A stretch of DNA of 19,426 nt. It comes from CAMBDS01 sp964355675 (lineage in GTDB: Bacteria > Electryoneota > AABM5-125-24 > Hatepunaeales > Hatepunaeaceae). Shown piece after piece: positions 1 to 6,582 of this stretch. Position 1 is the first letter of the stretch. Each line of letters opens with the position of its first letter. The position numbers and the translations under genes were made by a program. The notes beneath the pieces were generated by a model. The model did not search any database, was not told where the DNA came from, and worked only from the letters and a program-made list of their open reading frames with translations. The DNA is taken from assembly GCA_964355675.1 (NCBI GenBank), contig CAYHEC010000052.1, positions 1 to 19,426 on the forward strand, given 5' to 3'.

Positions 1-1
1 T

Positions 2-85
2 TATGGAGAACACGATCCCTATAAGAAATATTTCAAAGAACTCGTCCTCACCCTGTCTCTTACACCTGATTGCGCCGCAGGATGA
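2..85 (+). CDS. Possible C-terminal end of a plus-strand gene (partial)
   Basis: An open frame runs from the left window edge to a TGA at 83-85 and encodes about 27 residues, beginning YGEHDPYKKYF. If real, it is the 3' end of a gene lying outside the window and convergent with the permease gene at 131-640. The last codons and the stop lie inside the palindrome at 74-99, which is followed on the plus strand by AATTTT and could act as a terminator. No family can be recognised from so few residues, and an open frame of this length can arise by chance. Low confidence. Confidence 0.25.
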   Translation, partial: YGEHDPYKKYFKELVLTLSLTPDCAAG

Positions 86-99
86 GGACATCCTGCGGC
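74..99. repeat. Short palindrome, 11-bp stem, between convergent gene ends
   Basis: GCCGCAGGATG at 74-84 and its reverse complement at 89-99 flank the four-base loop AGGA. On the plus strand the stem is followed by CAATTTT. It lies 31 bases beyond the permease stop and could end transcription from both sides. Its inner core GATGAGGACATC also occurs, inverted, in the palindrome at 12343-12368 with different outer arms. Confidence 0.75.
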
Positions 100-130
100 A
101 ATTTTCGCACAGAGGGTTGATAGATTTCGT

Positions 131-640
131 TTACGTCTGATGCACAAACTTAAATGCTTGAGTTACCACCATTCCTACCAACGGCGGCGCAAAAAGACAA
201 GCCCCAAGGTGAATCATGGTGAAAGTCGACCCCATTAAAGGCCACTCGAAGATAATCACTCGATTGATGCCAAGTAACGCCCAAGCCGTCAGGTAAGCCG
301 CCAACGGTCCCGGACCGGCTCCGACTTTCCACATAGAAGCCACGAGCGGAAACTGCGTGAACGGCCCCCCCGGAGTTAACGCACCCAGAAATGTCCCGGC
401 AAATAATCCTACCCAACCACTGCTGTCTCCCAGCCATTTGGCTACTAACTCCTTCGGCACAAGTACACCCACCATCCCGGCAAGAACGAAGCCAAGAATA
501 AGATTGGGAAGAATGGTGAGAAAAAGACTTCCGCCGTCACGGAAGCCCTGCACGGCAAACTCTGCCCCTTTTCTCCAGGCGAGCCCTGTGGCTACTGCCG
601 CCAGCGCTCCCATAATTAAGATTGATTTATTTATAACCAT
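131..640 (-). CDS. Short ArsP/YraQ-type predicted permease
   Basis: A 169-residue integral membrane protein with about five hydrophobic segments, near residues 6-21, 38-60, 75-92, 108-126 and 136-160. The stretch GALTPGGPFTQFPLVASMW followed by INRVIIFEWPLMG resembles the predicted permease family PF03773, whose members include ArsP organoarsenical efflux proteins. Full-length members are about twice as long, so this is a half-size version. Such halves often occur with a second half-gene, which is not visible here, though a partner could lie beyond the left edge. It starts at the ATG at 640, with no clear Shine-Dalgarno sequence. It is the last minus-strand gene and lies 121 bases after the aminotransferase stop, across two palindromes. 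The substrate is unknown and a link to the catabolic block is not demonstrated. Confidence 0.7.
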   Translation of the reverse strand: MVINKSILIMGALAAVATGLAWRKGAEFAVQGFRDGGSLFLTILPNLILGFVLAGMVGVLVPKELVAKWLGDSSGWVGLFAGTFLGALTPGGPFTQFPLVASMWKVGAGPGPLAAYLTAWALLGINRVIIFEWPLMGSTFTMIHLGACLFAPPLVGMVVTQAFKFVHQT

Positions 641-671
641 AATCGATTGACAGCGAATAACCCCAATCCCA

Positions 672-695
672 ATGCCGACCCGCCGTGGTCGGCAT
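672..695. repeat. Palindrome with TGCCGACC arms
   Basis: ATGCCGACC at 672-680 pairs with GGTCGGCAT at 687-695 around the six-base loop CGCCGT. The palindrome at 11960-11983 has the same inner arms and loop, apart from one loop base and a changed but still paired outermost base pair. This shows a dispersed family. It lies between the aminotransferase stop and the permease start. Confidence 0.8.
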
Positions 696-721
696 CATTA
701 TATAGTAAAGTTCTATTCGGG

Positions 722-745
722 GTGTCGGGTGCGGCGACCCGACAC
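722..745. repeat. Palindrome with GTGTCGGGT arms just after the aminotransferase stop
   Basis: GTGTCGGGT at 722-730 pairs with ACCCGACAC at 737-745 around the six-base loop GCGGCG. It starts 16 bases downstream of the aminotransferase stop at 762. That placement would suit a 3'-end processing or terminator hairpin, but no run of T follows on the minus strand. Confidence 0.75.
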
Positions 746-761
746 TGGAGCGATATGATAT

Positions 762-1844
762 TCAGGTGAGTTGTTTGATTTTCTTGAGCGTTTCGACAAG
801 CTTTCGGTTTTCATCCGGCTTGCCAACTGTTATTCTTAACGCCCAATCTACGCCAAAGCCACTCAATTCCCGCACCAGAATGCCTTCATTCTTCAGCATA
901 TTTTGAATTCGCAGGGCTTCCTCTCGGTTTGTGAACTCAACGTAGATGAAGTTTGCTGTCGGAGGAGTTACCTTGTAACCAAGCGCTCTTAAATCAGAAT
1001 ACATACGGACGCGCTCTCTGTCGTTCATCTCCGTACAAGATCGAACGAATTCTGTATCATCAAGCGCGGCAAGCGCCGCCGCCGCCGCGAGCCCGCTGAT
1101 GGCAAAAGGTATTCTGTATTGCGCAAACGCTTGAATAACCTTTTGTTGGGCGATAGTATAGCCGATTCTGAGACCGGCAAGACCATAGACCTTCGAGAAT
1201 GTCCGGAACGTGATCAGGTTAGGGAAAGTTTTCTGTAACAGAAGAGTGTCAGCGAAATTGGGCTGGGTGATGTATTCACCATAAGCTTCATCGACGATTA
1301 TATACGTTTTTTCAGAGATCGATCTTAAGAAGCCATGCAAATCATCATGACATATCATGGTGCCGGTCGGATTATTCGGATTAGCGATGAATATAATCCC
1401 GGTATTCGAATCGCAAAGTTCATGCAACTTACTTAAATCGATGGAATTACTTGTCAAGCTCGCCATCCGGCACTCGCGCCGATTGGCTTTAGCCATCAGT
1501 TTGTAACCCTCGAAGGTGATGTCAGCAGTCACGATGTTCTGATCTGGCTTAGTCAAAGCCTTGACGGCGAGGTCGATCAAACCGACAAGACCTGATCCGA
1601 CCGCAACTCGATCTGGCGTTATCTCAAGTTTTCCAGCCAGCTTGGCAATCAGTTCGTTATTAAAAAAATCTGGATAGCGAAAAACCGATTCCGTAGCGTC
1701 AAAAATGGCTTTCAGTGCAAGCGGAGACGCGCCGTAGGCATTCTCGTTCGCCGCTAATCGGATTATTGGTTGTGATTCTACCGTCAGAAAAACCTCTAAT
1801 GCAAACAGGAAGCGTGTAGCCCGCTCAGCTTCGCTGGGCGGGTG
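762..1844 (-). CDS. hisC: HisC-family PLP aminotransferase, 5' end apparently lost
   Basis: A fold-type I aminotransferase resembling histidinol-phosphate aminotransferase. Visible marks are AANENAYGASP, RYPDFF, VAVGSG, ANPNNPTG, DEAYGEYI and the PLP-lysine region TFSKVYGLAGLRIGY. Homology starts at about base 1765, yet the frame back to its upstream TAA at 1845-1847 has no ATG, GTG or TTG. The first conventional start is the TTG at 1580, which would remove about 60 conserved residues. The expected N-terminal 30 or so residues are replaced by translation of the long palindrome at 1816-1885, so the gene looks decapitated: either a pseudogene or one using a non-standard start. The span given is the whole open frame. 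HisC-type enzymes also accept aromatic amino acids, so beside iorAB it could supply arylpyruvates; no other his gene is present. Confidence 0.75.
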   Translation of the reverse strand, partial: HPPSEAERATRFLFALEVFLTVESQPIIRLAANENAYGASPLALKAIFDATESVFRYPDFFNNELIAKLAGKLEITPDRVAVGSGLVGLIDLAVKALTKPDQNIVTADITFEGYKLMAKANRRECRMASLTSNSIDLSKLHELCDSNTGIIFIANPNNPTGTMICHDDLHGFLRSISEKTYIIVDEAYGEYITQPNFADTLLLQKTFPNLITFRTFSKVYGLAGLRIGYTIAQQKVIQAFAQYRIPFAISGLAAAAALAALDDTEFVRSCTEMNDRERVRMYSDLRALGYKVTPPTANFIYVEFTNREEALRIQNMLKNEGILVRELSGFGVDWALRITVGKPDENRKLVETLKKIKQLT

Positions 1845-1885
1845 TTATTATAGGGGCTCCCGCCCAGCGAAGCTGATCGGGCTAC
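1816..1885. repeat. Long palindrome (27-base arms) invading the 5' end of the aminotransferase gene
   Basis: The left arm at 1816-1842 and right arm at 1859-1885 are reverse complements at 26 of 27 positions, around a 16-base loop. The arms begin GTAGCCCG and end GCTGGGCGGG. A diverged copy lies at 5161-5238 and a half copy at 5113-5145. This copy lies between the FAD-subunit stop at 1927 and the first recognisable aminotransferase codons, and it reads in frame into the aminotransferase. Confidence 0.85.
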
Positions 1886-1926
1886 CCGTCCGTGGTTGTT
1901 TGGACAACAGCCCCGAGAGACCCGTC

Positions 1927-2796
1927 CTACCTGTCGAAAATACCCTTGCTGATGTTATAAAGCGCCTCTTTACGGTACCAAGCCGAGCCTCTCGCATCCG
2001 ATATCGGTGAAGAACAAGCAACGACTTTGTCCGCAAAATATTCCGCTTCGGTTGATCCGATTTCTTCTATCTTTAGACCACAAAGATAGTTCCCTGCCTC
2101 GATTGCCAGCCTGATTGTCGGAGCCGCCGAGCCAATCGCTACGCCTGCCTGAGTTATCCTGCCAGTTGAGTCAGTCAGGAAATGATAGGCCAAGGAAATC
2201 ACTGCGCACTCCATCGAGCGACGCGTACCGACCTTGATGAAATCCGAATAGACCAACATTTCCAGCTGATTCGCTTTGACGACTATACTGCGCAGTATTT
2301 CGTCAGGTTTCAGACAAGTCTTGCGGACTCCTGTGAAAAAGTCGGTGATCCGTACTACCCTGCACACATTTTCTGAACTCAAGATTTCACAATCGGCGTC
2401 GAGCGCCACCATAGCGCAAGAGATGTCTCCGGCGGGGGAGGCCGTGCAGAGGTTGCCACCTACCGTAGCAACCTCGCGAATCTGACACGACGCAAGCGAA
2501 TGAGCGGCATTATGCAAAACCGGGTATTGTTCGCTAAGCAGTTTGTTGGCAACAATTTCATTGACAGTAGCAAGTGCGCCAATGCGAATGCCGCCTTCGA
2601 ATGGAGTAACTGACTTGAAGAGGGGATCGCTTATTCCGACAAGGTTGATAACAGCAAGATTTTCATCTCCCTTGTGCTTCAGTTCGATCAGCAGATCTGT
2701 GCCACCCGCGCAAAACCGGAAATTACCTTCCTTAAACTTGCCAATCAGGCTGAGTAGTTCGACCGTTTCCGTCGGATTGATGACGTCAAATTGCAT
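1927..2796 (-). CDS. Molybdenum hydroxylase FAD-binding (medium) subunit
   Basis: A 289-residue medium subunit of the xanthine dehydrogenase/CO dehydrogenase family, which passes electrons from the 2Fe-2S centres to FAD and an acceptor. FAD-binding signatures are AGGTD at 30-34 and TVGGNLCTASPAGD at 111-124. The C-terminal CO-dehydrogenase flavoprotein domain follows, including MECAVISLAYHF. The chosen start is the ATG at 2796, preceded four bases upstream by GGGGGC; a longer frame from 2823 adds nine unlikely residues. The start overlaps the end of the molybdenum-subunit gene by 11 bases, implying translational coupling. There is no extra cysteine-rich loop of the kind that holds a 4Fe-4S cluster in 4-hydroxybenzoyl-CoA reductase HcrB. 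The stop is a TAG, beyond which the palindromic region starts. Confidence 0.92.
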   Translation of the reverse strand: MQFDVINPTETVELLSLIGKFKEGNFRFCAGGTDLLIELKHKGDENLAVINLVGISDPLFKSVTPFEGGIRIGALATVNEIVANKLLSEQYPVLHNAAHSLASCQIREVATVGGNLCTASPAGDISCAMVALDADCEILSSENVCRVVRITDFFTGVRKTCLKPDEILRSIVVKANQLEMLVYSDFIKVGTRRSMECAVISLAYHFLTDSTGRITQAGVAIGSAAPTIRLAIEAGNYLCGLKIEEIGSTEAEYFADKVVACSSPISDARGSAWYRKEALYNISKGIFDR

Positions 2797-5104
2797 TTTG
2801 CCCCCGACCGCGTTCTTCCGCAAGCGCTTTTAGAATATTCTCAGGGGTAATTGGCAGCGAGGTGATCGTGATGCCGAGTGCATCACAAACAGCGTTGGCA
2901 ATAGCGGCGGCAGTCGGAATAAGCGGCGCTTCGCCAACGCCTTTCGCACCGTAGGGACCTTCGGGATCGATTGTCTCGATCGCGGTAAAGTCGATTTCGG
3001 GAATGTCGCTGGCGGTTGGTAGCTTATAATCATGGAAATTCGGGTTCAGGACGAAGCCATTCTCCATTTTTAGCTCTTCCGTCAGAGCATACCCCATTCC
3101 CATGACGACGCCGCCCTCAATTTGCCCTTTTAATCCAAGCGAATTCAATACTCTGCCAACGTCCTGGGCAACGGAAACCTTTAAGACCTTCACGTTCCCA
3201 GTGTAGGTGTCAACCTCAACCTCGATTGCTTGAGCGGCAAAAGCATACGAGTCGGAGACATTCCCTTTGAATTCACTGTCCTGAAACTGACTTCCGGGCT
3301 CATAGTAAAACGATTCTGAGCAGAGTTCGTTCGGTTCGTCAAAATGAAGTTCCCGCACGACTTTGTCGATGGCGATTGACTTACCTTTTTCCAGTGATAT
3401 GATCTTTCCCGCGCTATACCGCAAGTCTTCAACCTTAACATCCATCATAGCGGCCGCTTTGCGCGACAGCTTCTCCTTCAACTTTCGCACTGCCCCTAAC
3501 AATGAGTTGCCAGCGACAAAGCTTGTTCTTGAAGCATGAACACCAACATCCCACGGTTTGACGTCGGTATCCGTGTTGAGTACTTTCATACGGCTGAGGT
3601 CGATACCCAATTCCTCCGAAGCCATCATTGCAAGAACGGTCTCCGATCCCTGCCCGATCTCGCTTGAACCAGTTATGATAGTCAAATAACCATAGTCATC
3701 AAGCTTGATAGTCGTGCCACAGCCATCCGAGCGATAAATCTTGGCTCCTCCACCCACGTGGAGCATCGAGGCAAATCCGATGCCCCTTCTGTATCGAATG
3801 CCGGAACTTGAGCCACTCTGGAGGTAGCCACTTTTTTCGATCACAGTTTCGAGTGCCTGACGGTGGCCGCAGGTCTTATAATGAAGTCCCTGTCCGGTGA
3901 CTTCGTCTTCGAAATTTGCGTTTTTTAGCCGGATTTCGGCGCGGTCGATGCCAAGCTCGTCCGCCATCAGGTCGATGTTTCGCTCCAGAGAAAAGGTCGC
4001 CTGCGGATTGCCATAGCCCCGAAACGAACCGGCATACGGGTTATTGGTATAGACCGAAACGGCGTCGAAAACACACGCCGGAGCGCGGTAGAGAGACGAA
4101 TAGGTCTGCATCATGACAAATGAAGTCGTCGCTCCCCACGAAGAATAGGCTCCGTTGTCCTTGGTGATCATTACTTCGCGGAAGGTGAAATGCCCTTCGC
4201 GGTCGGCTCCAGTAGTCAGATCGATCACCATCGCCTGACGGGTCGGAGAGGCGATGAACTCTTCCTCGCGGTTGAAGGAAATCTGTACTGGTTTACCACT
4301 CTTCATAGATAGCAGTGCGGCAATCGGTTCGTAAGGATACATGTCGAGTTTACTACCGAAACCGCCGCCAATGAATGTCTGGATAATGCGGATGTCCGAC
4401 GGATTCATCTTCAGGACCCGTGCCATATCGCGCTGGTATAGGAAGGGGACTTGGGTCAGGCTGTAGAGGGTCAGCTTCTTATCGAAATGCGAATAATCGG
4501 CGGTGATAGCGCTGGTACCCAGACAGCAGTGCGTGACCCGGCCAAGAGTATAGCGTCGCGAAATGATGCAAGAGCTTTTCGCTTTCTCTGCGGCAAGGTC
4601 GCCATGTTCGTAGTGAAAAGAGCGAGCGACGTTCTTGGGCTGATCCTCTGAGATAAACTTGTTTAGCTGGGGAGAGCTTTCGGCGAGGGCTTCGAATGGA
4701 TCGAATATCCCCTCGCGAATCTCGTACTTCACTTCGATCAGGTCACACGCTTGACGAGCGATAGCGGGAGTTTTAGCGGCGACAGCGGCAATTTCATCAC
4801 GTATGCAATTTACTTCGCCCTTTTTCAATACGGGGTGATCGCGAACGAATGAAAGTCGGTCGGTATCGATGTCATCTGCTGTGATGACACAGACTACTCC
4901 GGGCAAAGCAAGCGCTTTTGAAATGTCGATTGAGACAATCCGGGCAACCGGGTATTTTGCTCGTAATATTGCTCCGTGAAGCATGTTCGGAACCACGACG
5001 TCCTGACCGTAAACGGCTCCGCCTGTTGCGCGGATACGGGCGTCGAGTTTAGGGACGGCAGTTCCGATGACTTTCAGGGGATGGTTCTCTATCTCAGATC
5101 TCAT
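2786..5104 (-). CDS. Molybdenum hydroxylase large (Mo-cofactor) subunit
   Basis: The 772-residue catalytic subunit of a xanthine dehydrogenase-family molybdenum hydroxylase. Molybdopterin-binding loops are GGGFGSK (from residue 246), SFRGYG (360-365) and GSSEIGQG. GAKGVGEAP contains the family's catalytic glutamate (E725). A longer frame begins at 5254, but its first 50 residues are translated repeat, so the ATG at 5104 is preferred although its Shine-Dalgarno sequence is poor. The usual substrate-pocket HxxLEP-type segment reads THCCLGTSAITADY here. Together with the genes at 1927-2796 and 5273-5749 it completes an S-L-M heterotrimer, with gene order small, large, medium. The substrate cannot be told from motifs. 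The neighbouring CoA-transferase and 2-oxoacid oxidoreductase genes favour an aromatic or N-heterocyclic acid or its CoA ester over a purine. No maturation gene of the XdhC type is in the window. Confidence 0.92.
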   Translation of the reverse strand: MRSEIENHPLKVIGTAVPKLDARIRATGGAVYGQDVVVPNMLHGAILRAKYPVARIVSIDISKALALPGVVCVITADDIDTDRLSFVRDHPVLKKGEVNCIRDEIAAVAAKTPAIARQACDLIEVKYEIREGIFDPFEALAESSPQLNKFISEDQPKNVARSFHYEHGDLAAEKAKSSCIISRRYTLGRVTHCCLGTSAITADYSHFDKKLTLYSLTQVPFLYQRDMARVLKMNPSDIRIIQTFIGGGFGSKLDMYPYEPIAALLSMKSGKPVQISFNREEEFIASPTRQAMVIDLTTGADREGHFTFREVMITKDNGAYSSWGATTSFVMMQTYSSLYRAPACVFDAVSVYTNNPYAGSFRGYGNPQATFSLERNIDLMADELGIDRAEIRLKNANFEDEVTGQGLHYKTCGHRQALETVIEKSGYLQSGSSSGIRYRRGIGFASMLHVGGGAKIYRSDGCGTTIKLDDYGYLTIITGSSEIGQGSETVLAMMASEELGIDLSRMKVLNTDTDVKPWDVGVHASRTSFVAGNSLLGAVRKLKEKLSRKAAAMMDVKVEDLRYSAGKIISLEKGKSIAIDKVVRELHFDEPNELCSESFYYEPGSQFQDSEFKGNVSDSYAFAAQAIEVEVDTYTGNVKVLKVSVAQDVGRVLNSLGLKGQIEGGVVMGMGYALTEELKMENGFVLNPNFHDYKLPTASDIPEIDFTAIETIDPEGPYGAKGVGEAPLIPTAAAIANAVCDALGITITSLPITPENILKALAEERGRGQNAI

Positions 5105-5112
5105 AGAAAACC

Positions 5113-5238
5113 CGCGTGTAGCCAGCTGAGCGTCGCTCGGCGGGCAGTGATAGAAAACTTGCGTGTAGCCCGCTGAGCTTCGCTCGGCGGGCGTTATTGG
5201 AGGATTCCCGCCCAGCAAAGCTGTGCTGGGTACACGCA
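5113..5238. repeat. Palindromic repeat block between 2Fe-2S and Mo-subunit genes
   Basis: A half copy at 5113-5145 (GCGTGTAGCC to GGCGGGC) is followed by a full inverted repeat. Its left arm is 5161-5191 (GCGTGTAGCCCGCTGAGC...) and its right arm is 5208-5238 (CCCGCCCAGC...TACACGC), with several mismatches. It belongs to the same family as 1816-1885. On the minus strand it is stop-free in the frame of the molybdenum subunit, so it falsely lengthens that gene. Confidence 0.8.
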
Positions 5239-5272
5239 TAACCAATTTGCGCAAGCATGTCCAATTTGTATA

Positions 5273-5749
5273 TCATCGTTGCGCACCAAACAGTGATTCA
5301 ACCGCCTCGACAATGTTGACATAGCCCGTGCAACGGCAAAGATTCCCCTCCAGCGCTTTTTTGATCTGCTCACGGTCGGGAACAACTCCGATCGCTTCGC
5401 AGTCCTGTTGGAAAGATTTGATCGTCATGACAGTTCCGGGAGTGCAATATCCGCACTGAATCGCCCCGTGACGAATCATCGCCTCCTGCACGGGATCGAG
5501 ATTTTCACCGCTGGACAATCCTTCAATAGTGACAACTTGTTTTCCGTTGATGTTGACTGCAAGGTAGAGGCAGGAGTTGACTGCCTTTCCACCGACCAGC
5601 ACGGTACAGGTTCCGCACTCCCCTTCGCGACAGCCGGGTTTAGTCCCTTTCAGAGAGAGTTCGTCGCGGATCAGATCGATCAACAGCATTGAGGGGGGTA
5701 TATTTCTCGTCTCTCGTGCGCCATTGATCGCGAATGTTATTTCAATCAT
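5273..5749 (-). CDS. Molybdenum hydroxylase 2Fe-2S (small) subunit
   Basis: A 158-residue two-cluster iron-sulfur subunit that passes electrons from the molybdenum centre to FAD. The plant-type ferredoxin cluster ligands are C40, C45, C48 and C60 (CREGECGTC, then NSC). The second cluster uses C99 and C102 (QCGYCTPG) and C138 and C140 (LCRCTGY). Length and cysteine spacing match the CoxS/XdhC-type small subunits. It starts at the ATG at 5749 with no obvious Shine-Dalgarno sequence. It is the first gene of the hydroxylase set; a 168-base repeat-filled gap separates it from the large subunit, which is unusual because these genes normally abut. All cluster ligands are present, so the subunit is expected to be functional. 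Confidence 0.94.
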   Translation of the reverse strand: MIEITFAINGARETRNIPPSMLLIDLIRDELSLKGTKPGCREGECGTCTVLVGGKAVNSCLYLAVNINGKQVVTIEGLSSGENLDPVQEAMIRHGAIQCGYCTPGTVMTIKSFQQDCEAIGVVPDREQIKKALEGNLCRCTGYVNIVEAVESLFGAQR

Positions 5750-5774
5750 TGGTAATCATCTAATAATTTAAACT

Positions 5775-5800
5775 CTTGGAGGGCGGGTTTTAACCCGCCC
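5775..5800. repeat. TTGGAGGGCGG-family palindrome
   Basis: CTTGGAGGGCGGGTT leads into a perfect 20-base palindrome at 5781-5800 (GGGCGGGTT, TT, AACCCGCCC). A partial TAAGGGCGGACAGTTGGC follows. It shares its outer sequence with the copies at 6591, 9253, 9295 and 11364. It lies between iorB and the 2Fe-2S subunit gene. Confidence 0.75.
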
Positions 5801-5843
5801 TAAGGGCGGACAGTTGGCAGTTGACTAAATAGCATAACACATT

Positions 5844-5870
5844 CGCGTAGGGTCGATTTCCAAATCGACC
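5844..5870. repeat. CGCGTAGG leader plus GGTCGATTT palindrome
   Basis: CGCGTAGG at 5844-5851 runs into the palindrome GGTCGATTT (5851-5859), CC, AAATCGACC (5862-5870). The same eight-base leader precedes unrelated hairpins at 9327 and 11396, marking a modular repeat design. No gene is visible in the surrounding gap 5750-5947. Confidence 0.75.
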
Positions 5871-5947
5871 TCCAATCTATGCGGTGCTTGAGTTAAGATA
5901 TTTCGTTCACAACCATAAGTCCCCCCTCCAAGCGCAATACTTCTTGG

Positions 5948-6535
5948 CTAACACTCATTCTCTTCAAAATCGCAACCAAGTTGAAAAGCTCTCTTTGTTT
6001 CATCAATAAGGTTAGAGCGGACGGTCAGCTCGATGGCGCGCTCAATATGGCTTTGACCAAGCGGGAAGTCTTCCAGCCGCATTGTCCTTCCAAGAAGAAA
6101 GACATTTCGGTAGATCGGATTCAGATCTGCTGGAAATCCGCTATTAAAGATCACTTGAGCAATATTTATTTGTAGATAAGAAACAAAGCTTGATACATCG
6201 GGATAGACAACTTTGCCGGAATTGACTGCATGAGGGAATATCGCATGGTCGTCGATAACGACTCGACTTTCACTGTTCAAGAAATTAAGGTAGCGCTGAG
6301 CTTCGAGCGGCTCAAGACCTATCAGATAGTCCGCGCCAGCCTCTTCGACGTAGCCGAAGCTGTTGTCGCCGAATGTCACACTACTGACAACCGACCCCCG
6401 TCGTTGAGCCAGCCCGTGGATCTCGCTCGACGCAACAGTGATGTCTGCCAACAGCGCGGCTTCGGTGATCAGGTTGGTCAGATAGACGACCCCCTGCCCT
6501 CCGATGCCGGCGATGAGGAGTTTTTGGATTTTCAT
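5948..6535 (-). CDS. iorB: Indolepyruvate:ferredoxin oxidoreductase beta subunit
   Basis: A 195-residue subunit of the 2-oxoacid:ferredoxin oxidoreductase gamma-domain family. The glycine loop GIGGQG is at residues 10-15 and the highly typical IHGLAQRRGSVVSSV follows at about 40. With IorA it forms the thiamine-pyrophosphate enzyme that oxidatively decarboxylates arylpyruvates to aryl-acetyl-CoA in the cytoplasm. It starts at the ATG at 6535, 47 bases after the iorA stop at 6583, in the usual alpha-beta order and probably on the same transcript. No strong Shine-Dalgarno sequence is seen. The C-terminus is slightly longer and more cysteine/glutamate-rich than a minimal IorB, but nothing essential appears missing. 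Confidence 0.92.
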   Translation of the reverse strand: MKIQKLLIAGIGGQGVVYLTNLITEAALLADITVASSEIHGLAQRRGSVVSSVTFGDNSFGYVEEAGADYLIGLEPLEAQRYLNFLNSESRVVIDDHAIFPHAVNSGKVVYPDVSSFVSYLQINIAQVIFNSGFPADLNPIYRNVFLLGRTMRLEDFPLGQSHIERAIELTVRSNLIDETKRAFQLGCDFEENEC

Positions 6536-6582
6536 TAAATTGTTATCGAATTAGAGTAAAATGCGTCAAAACAACACTACAG

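Noticed and set aside
1927..5749. 4-hydroxybenzoyl-CoA reductase (HcrABC)
   Set aside because: The FAD subunit lacks the additional cysteine-rich 4Fe-4S loop of HcrB, and the Mo subunit ends in the common GVGE rather than the divergent HcrA form, so only the general molybdenum hydroxylase family is claimed.
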